This document shows, piece by piece, positions 58,710 through 64,000 of a stretch of DNA of 64,000 nt (its first letter is position 1; every line of letters starts with the position of its first letter). Source of the stretch: Tubiluchus corallicola (lineage: Eukaryota; Priapulida; Priapulimorpha; Priapulimorphida; Tubiluchidae); the NCBI GenBank assembly GCA_030141605.1, contig JAQGDQ010000391.1, forward strand, positions 126,001 to 190,000, given 5' to 3'. A model generated the notes under the pieces. That model worked only from the letters and a program-made list of their open reading frames with translations. It was not told where the DNA came from and searched no databases. Position numbers and translations under genes: made by a program.

Positions 58710-60415
58710 TCTTAGAATAAATAAACAATACAATACAATCTCGTATTTTTATACATACAGAGAACATCATACAGAAACTTTATTAAAAGCTTAGAAAACA
58801 TTCTCAAAGTGCAGTAATTACTTCGCATTGGAGATTTTCTAAACATTCGCAAGTTCAATTCACCTCTATTTTACCAAAAAGATACCAAACTATAAATAAA
58901 AGAACACATAAAGTTTAGACACCACTTACAAGCGAATTTAACATTAAAGAAGCTATAGAACTGCACACAAACAATCTTCGTTTTAGACGGCGCTAGCGTC
59001 TTAATTTTTCACACCACTAACAAATTCGCTTAGCTTTCAGGCAATTATACTTGGCTTCAGCAATAATTTGGCTTCACTTGAAATTGAGTTCCTAATCGGA
59101 TTTCAACACTTCACGGTGTGTTGTTAACAGGGATAGTTGCTCATTATTGGTAACCTCGATGAAAGTCTAGTTAGAAGTGATAAAAATTTTTAGTAACCTG
59201 TGAAATTTAAGGTTAAACCTTTTCAAGGGTGGAGAATAAAACAATACTTAGTTAGCTATCATAATCAGACAGACGCTGTAAATTTAGAAATGTTAGTGTC
59301 TAAAATTATGTACTAGCTTATTTACCGGCTTATACCTCAATGATTTTCACTACTTGGTCTCTGTGAAAACGAAAATTGGAGAACTGTGCTACTGTAAGAT
59401 ATTCAGTGTGTTGTACTAAAACTAGGCACGTTTTAAGATAAAAATTGAAATTTCACATTTACCGCTGTGCTCACGCAAGCTGACGAACGTGTGTAGTTTG
59501 TCACAAACTAACACATCTGAACTAAGAGGTACAACACCTGTTTTTCTGCAATGCGTTTCCGCAATGCAGGCGCTAGTGTCCGTCTAACTAGCGAATGGCG
59601 AAATGCATGTAACAGCGAAGAATTTGTGGCGTGAACGTGAAATTGTGTTTGTGTGGTAATAATTGTTTTACGTAAGTCATTTTTGAAAAAATAGTGTGTT
59701 TCCTTTCAACATTTTAAAGAGTAGATTGTTTTGACCTACAATCTACGACTGGGCCCGGTTTTGCTTTGCTACCGTATCGCTAACAATTTCAAGTAGGAGT
59801 ACTTTTATAAAAGACAAAGACGACTTTTTATCAAGATTCAGTGTTGCTTATTTCAAAATAATTTTTCTTGAAAAACTGCACAAAATTAATAATTGCAGGG
59901 CACCTATAGTCCACACATTTGGGATAAATAGGAGAAGAACCTCCCACTAATTGCAGGGGAGCTTATGTTGGATGTTGATAGGCCTAAACTTTGTAATTTT
60001 GCCTTTCATAGGATTTTGTAATTTTCGTGTAAGAAATTTGTTTTTCAGAAACAAAATATCTATCTATGCAGTTGATTTAGCCTTGTGAAAACATTGATGA
60101 AAAGGTATTAAGAAAATCCGAGTTATAACGTCATCAAATTTTGGCATTTTTAGTACTTGTCACTAGTTGAATTTCTTGGAATATTTCATATCTTTTAAGA
60201 AGGTAGTCGTGAGACTAGATCAGTTGAAAAAAATGATATTACAATTAGTGGTCGTGTTATATACTTATTGGACTACTACACTGTCTGAGACGTTGTCTTG
60301 TGTAGTTTAAGTGCAAAATTACTACTTTTTAAGATTATCGAATCTGCGTGCAATTAGATTTTTTAAGTCCACACATTATGTTCGTCGCTGTCTCGTGTTT
60401 TCTTTATTTTGACAA
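58710..60415. other. No gene recognised
   Basis: AT-rich. No frames above about 60 codons with recognisable content. Confidence 0.5.
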
Positions 60416-60417
60416 TT

Positions 60418-60775
60418 TCCTTTTCTTTTTCCTTTACTCTTACTTTTACATTTACCTTTATTTTTAACATCAACATTAACTAATCTTTACATTTACCGGG
60501 TGGTAATGGTAAGGGTTACATTAGTCAGTACTATTTACTTTATCTTTACTTTTTTGTATACCATTACAATTACTTTATTTTTACCTTTGTCTCACTTCAA
60601 CCTTTATTCCCACCTTCGCCATTACAATTACTTTACTTTTACCTTTGTTTTGCTTTTACCTTTAATCTTACCGTTACCATTACATTTATTTTGCTATGCA
60701 TAATAACTTTTATCTTTACTTCTAAGTTTACCTTTACCTGTACCCATATCTTTATCTTTACCTTTATATACATAA
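60418..60775 (+). repeat. Degenerate (TTTACC)n array
   Basis: Irregular tttacctttat/tttactttta units on the pyrimidine-rich strand. The 67-residue frame through it is low complexity. Confidence 0.8.
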
Positions 60776-63700
60776 ATATCTTTTATTTTTTATATTTTAG
60801 TGTACAGAATTTAATGTTAAAACTGAAATGGAAAATACATTTCGTTTAGTGTGAGTTTTTTTAAGAACACCAAACAATAAAAATAGTCATAAATAACAAT
60901 AACAATAAAGAAGACAAATTTGAAGTCACCAACTTAAGCAATAATAACAACAACAATATAGCAACGACAGAATACTTAAAAATGTTTTACGAGTATAACA
61001 AGTCAACAAGATTTCTAATGCATTAACTGGTTTTGTTATTCATATGGAAACCTTTGCAGCTGCTCTTTGTAACCATAAAGGGGCTGATTTATAAAAAGTT
61101 AACACAAATGTTAAAACATTGTACATTGCGTAACTTAGACGCACACTCTTAACAAGGCCATATATGGTAAAATGAGCTGACGTCATACGCAGGCAGCTGT
61201 TCAATAACGAGCTTCAGGTTTTACTAAAAATAAGAAAATTTTATAGACAGTATGTTGTGCCTCTTCTTTATTATTGAAATAGTGGAGAAAAGCATACTGT
61301 TTTTATTAAAGCTTGATCGTTTTCTGACAATAGCCAATGTATGACGTTAACACATTTCAGTTCATTTCGTTTTATTTATTCATTAAATACATCCACAACA
61401 ATCATTACAGCATGGCACTTCCAAAAGATTTAATGAGATACCAATCTCAAAAAATTATTCCTTGTTAGCAGCACCCTAAATGAATGTGGATTGAGAAAAG
61501 TAAAAACGAGCAGTTCAGAGGTAGAAAAGAAACGTTGAAGGAGAATAAAAAGAAAGAGAAAGATGAGATGGTAACTGTGTGAAGTAACGCGAACTGTAGA
61601 AATCGACATAGACAGCAGCGTAATCAGTCAAATTGATTTATTCTATACAAAGAGGGAAGAATTCTTTTTGAAGTTATTTTATACATAAAGAAATTTTGAT
61701 GTATTCTTATCCATTATGCTATACACGTCCTTTTTATAAGTCAGCGGTTAAGTTAAGCCCAGTAGAATATTCTGACAATTTTGTCAACTTTGCAAATCAG
61801 TCAAGGGTAGCAGTGCTTGATAGAATTTCTTGTGAGTGAATGCAAAGATGGTTTCAGACCTAGAACATAATGATCCGTGCTACCAGCTTTATTATAATTA
61901 TGACATTTGTTACATAATAATTACGTAAACTTACCATTATTTTTATTATCATCAGCATCATCCAACCGAACCCATCTTCAACGCTCATTTCTTAAGTAGA
62001 CATCTCGTCAAACAGACCGTTTGACGTATCCTCGAGTTCTCTAATGGCAGAGAAAGTAGTGCCTTACTAGAAGTCTTAGTAGCGATACACAATAAAGATT
62101 TTAAAATCGAGGAGGACTTCCGTTTTGGACAACTAGTTGTTATTTTCAACTTGATTTACATAGCGACTTCGTATAGCTGACAAATAGAGTAGTTCCTATC
62201 TGGAATGATCTTAATTATGACGTTATTAATGCATCAAGCATTGCCATTTTCAACAGTAAACTAACAAGCTGCTATTTTTAGGTTACTACCATGTTCATCG
62301 TTTTATGTAAGCTATGTTTCATTTATTGTATGTAGTGTCTTTCCCTTTTCAATTTTCGCTAAAGGTTTTTCAGATTTTTAAGATTTTTTTCTGGTGTAAT
62401 GATAATTTTTTACTGCCCATATATTTGTTTTATAACTGTGATTGTAAATATGTTGCAAATTACTTTATTATGTATTATATGGCTAGCATAAGTACAATGA
62501 GCCTGCTGCCATTTTGTTTTATAAAAATGTATTTTACAAATGTTCTAAAATAAATAAATTGTGCAGAAGTTTATCTATGGTAGGTCAATTTGATTTATTT
62601 ACCATAATGAGCCAAAAGCCATCGTGGCAAGTATTTCACCTTATAACTTTACTTTCTAGCACTAGAGGATCAAATTTGACAACTTTAATTTGGCTTTTAG
62701 TAACAAATTGTGGCTGTTTATTTAGAACGACTGTGCTTAGGATCCAAGTAAGGACACTGGCGCGATCAATAGCAACGTGTGTATTATTCCGCTACTCAGA
62801 GAGTGAAGCCAATGGAGGTTGGTTAGCGGGTGACTCGGTGCGCCATCTGTTGTTATAATTTTGAATTTTACTTCTGTCAAATTCACCAAAAGTAGTTAGA
62901 AAAACTGTTTAATTCGCTATGTACCGTTTTGCTCTTTGGACCGCTGGCACAATCAACATCAATCATAATTAAAACCATAATATAGATTTTTTACTTTACC
63001 TCAATAATGCTTTAGATAATACTAAGGCCATGATGGTAAAGTTACAACATTTGTTGCACAGGGCACAGGCATGCAGTCACACACAACAATCAGTCATGTG
63101 CAGTAATTACAACGATTCAAATTTCAAAATTATGTACAAGTGGAGATTAGATTTTTATCTTTAAATTTTTGAAGCAATAATCATAAATTTTAAAGATCCG
63201 ATTCTATATAGACAAAAAGAACGTGTTACTAACTTGTCTCTGCTTTAGTTACTGAATCTAGTACAAATTTTACTCAGTAACAAGCAAGGCTGCCTTCAAC
63301 AAGAATTTTAGTTTTGTGCTTTTACGATATAAATGCAGAATTAGACACTGCAGAGCTCTGTTGAAAAGTCTTATGTCTTTCAAATCAGTTATTGTATGAT
63401 TGCTTATTGCACTGTGCACTGTGGAATAAATGCTGAATTTCTACCATCATGGTCTTAGCATTATTTAAAGCATTCTTGAAATTCTGTACCACCAAGAACC
63501 TACTTAACGTCCACTGAAAATCAGCCAATTTTCAAGAGGGCTTTAAGTACAAAGATTAAAATAAGATCAGAAGCAAAAGCAATATCATCAACAATAACAG
63601 CCTCAATATCTACAATTTTCTTGTATTTATCCAAATATCTATTCTGGCATATCATTTTATTTACTATTTATAATTAATATGATCCTATACGAACTAACTA

Positions 63701-63975
63701 TTAGGGAAAGACTTAAGTTGGATATTTTAGTAGATAAGGTGATTTTGTATAGTATTACTCGCTGTATAATCTGCATTTATAGGGTTTAAATGAGTCTGCT
63801 AATGACAGCAAGCAGAATTGTCAAAACTTTTAGACTAATTCCAATCGAGGTAATGTGGCTGCGACAGGTAGCAGCAGTGCTTAAAGCGCGCGTTGTCTTC
63901 AGGGTCGCAGACCCGGAACCTAAAGTTGCAGATCCTGCACCCAAAGCAAAAACAATGTCTCGCCGGATCGGCATA
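60776..63975. other. No gene recognised
   Basis: AT-rich. Open frames at 62,314-62,858 (plus) have no recognised domain. A tail-like segment near 61,357-61,410 (cattaaatacatccacaac) may be the end of another LINE, weakly. Confidence 0.45.
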
Positions 63976-64000
63976 TGTGAAAGTTGTAACTGTATATTTT
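63976..64000 (+). mobile_element. Start of a second LTR copy, truncated by the window
   Basis: The last 25 bases, tgtgaaagttgtaactgtat plus atttt, are identical to the first 25 bases of the solo LTR at 41,012. Whether this is a full element or another solo LTR lies beyond the window. Confidence 0.85.

Overview
The window is eukaryotic and metazoan. It is AT-rich, has spliced genes with GT/AG introns, and is dense in microsatellites, minisatellites, foldback elements and broken non-LTR retrotransposons. Two animal gene families are recognisable: an ABCG5-like half-transporter and an MFSD6-like major facilitator. TTAGGG-like blocks fit an animal telomere repeat. The general character suggests a marine invertebrate, but I cannot place the phylum from this sequence.

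Layout. (1) About 1-2,000: no gene seen, ending in a ~480-bp repeat (R). (2) 2,000-12,010 and 12,451-23,620: a ~10.45-kb tandem duplication. Each copy carries four remnant exons of an ABCG5-like gene on the + strand. In the large intron after the first of these, on the - strand, lies an intact, single-exon 824-residue cadherin-like membrane protein. The two cadherin-like proteins are identical, whereas the ABCG gene lacks essential exons in both copies. Identity between the copies is very high up to about 10,550/21,000 and then drops abruptly. (3) 23,758-49,862, - strand: an MFSD6-like gene in four coding exons with consistent splice phases (757 codons plus stop), with a 20.7-kb first coding intron. 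That intron holds most of the repeats: (CACTA)n, a 42-bp minisatellite with a His/Asp-rich frame, (GACA)n, telomere-like elements, a solo LTR, a 35-bp and a 68-bp minisatellite, and (GAT)n and (ACC/ACT)n arrays. (4) 49,900-64,000: no intact gene seen. It holds GAT, CT and AGT arrays, a second telomere-like element, LINE remnants, and the first 25 bp of a second copy of the LTR at the very end.

The most rewarding items are the intact cadherin-like gene nested in a dead ABCG gene and duplicated without amino-acid change; the identity cliff between the copies; two architectures of inverted-repeat element with degenerate telomere-like cores; a 35-bp minisatellite that grew from a segment of a dispersed repeat; and a solo LTR with exact target-site duplication. 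No bacterial-type operon, CRISPR array or convincing RNA gene was seen. Coordinates of repeats are by eye and usually good to about 10-30 bp. The near-identical tandem copies could also be two haplotypes placed in series by an assembler.
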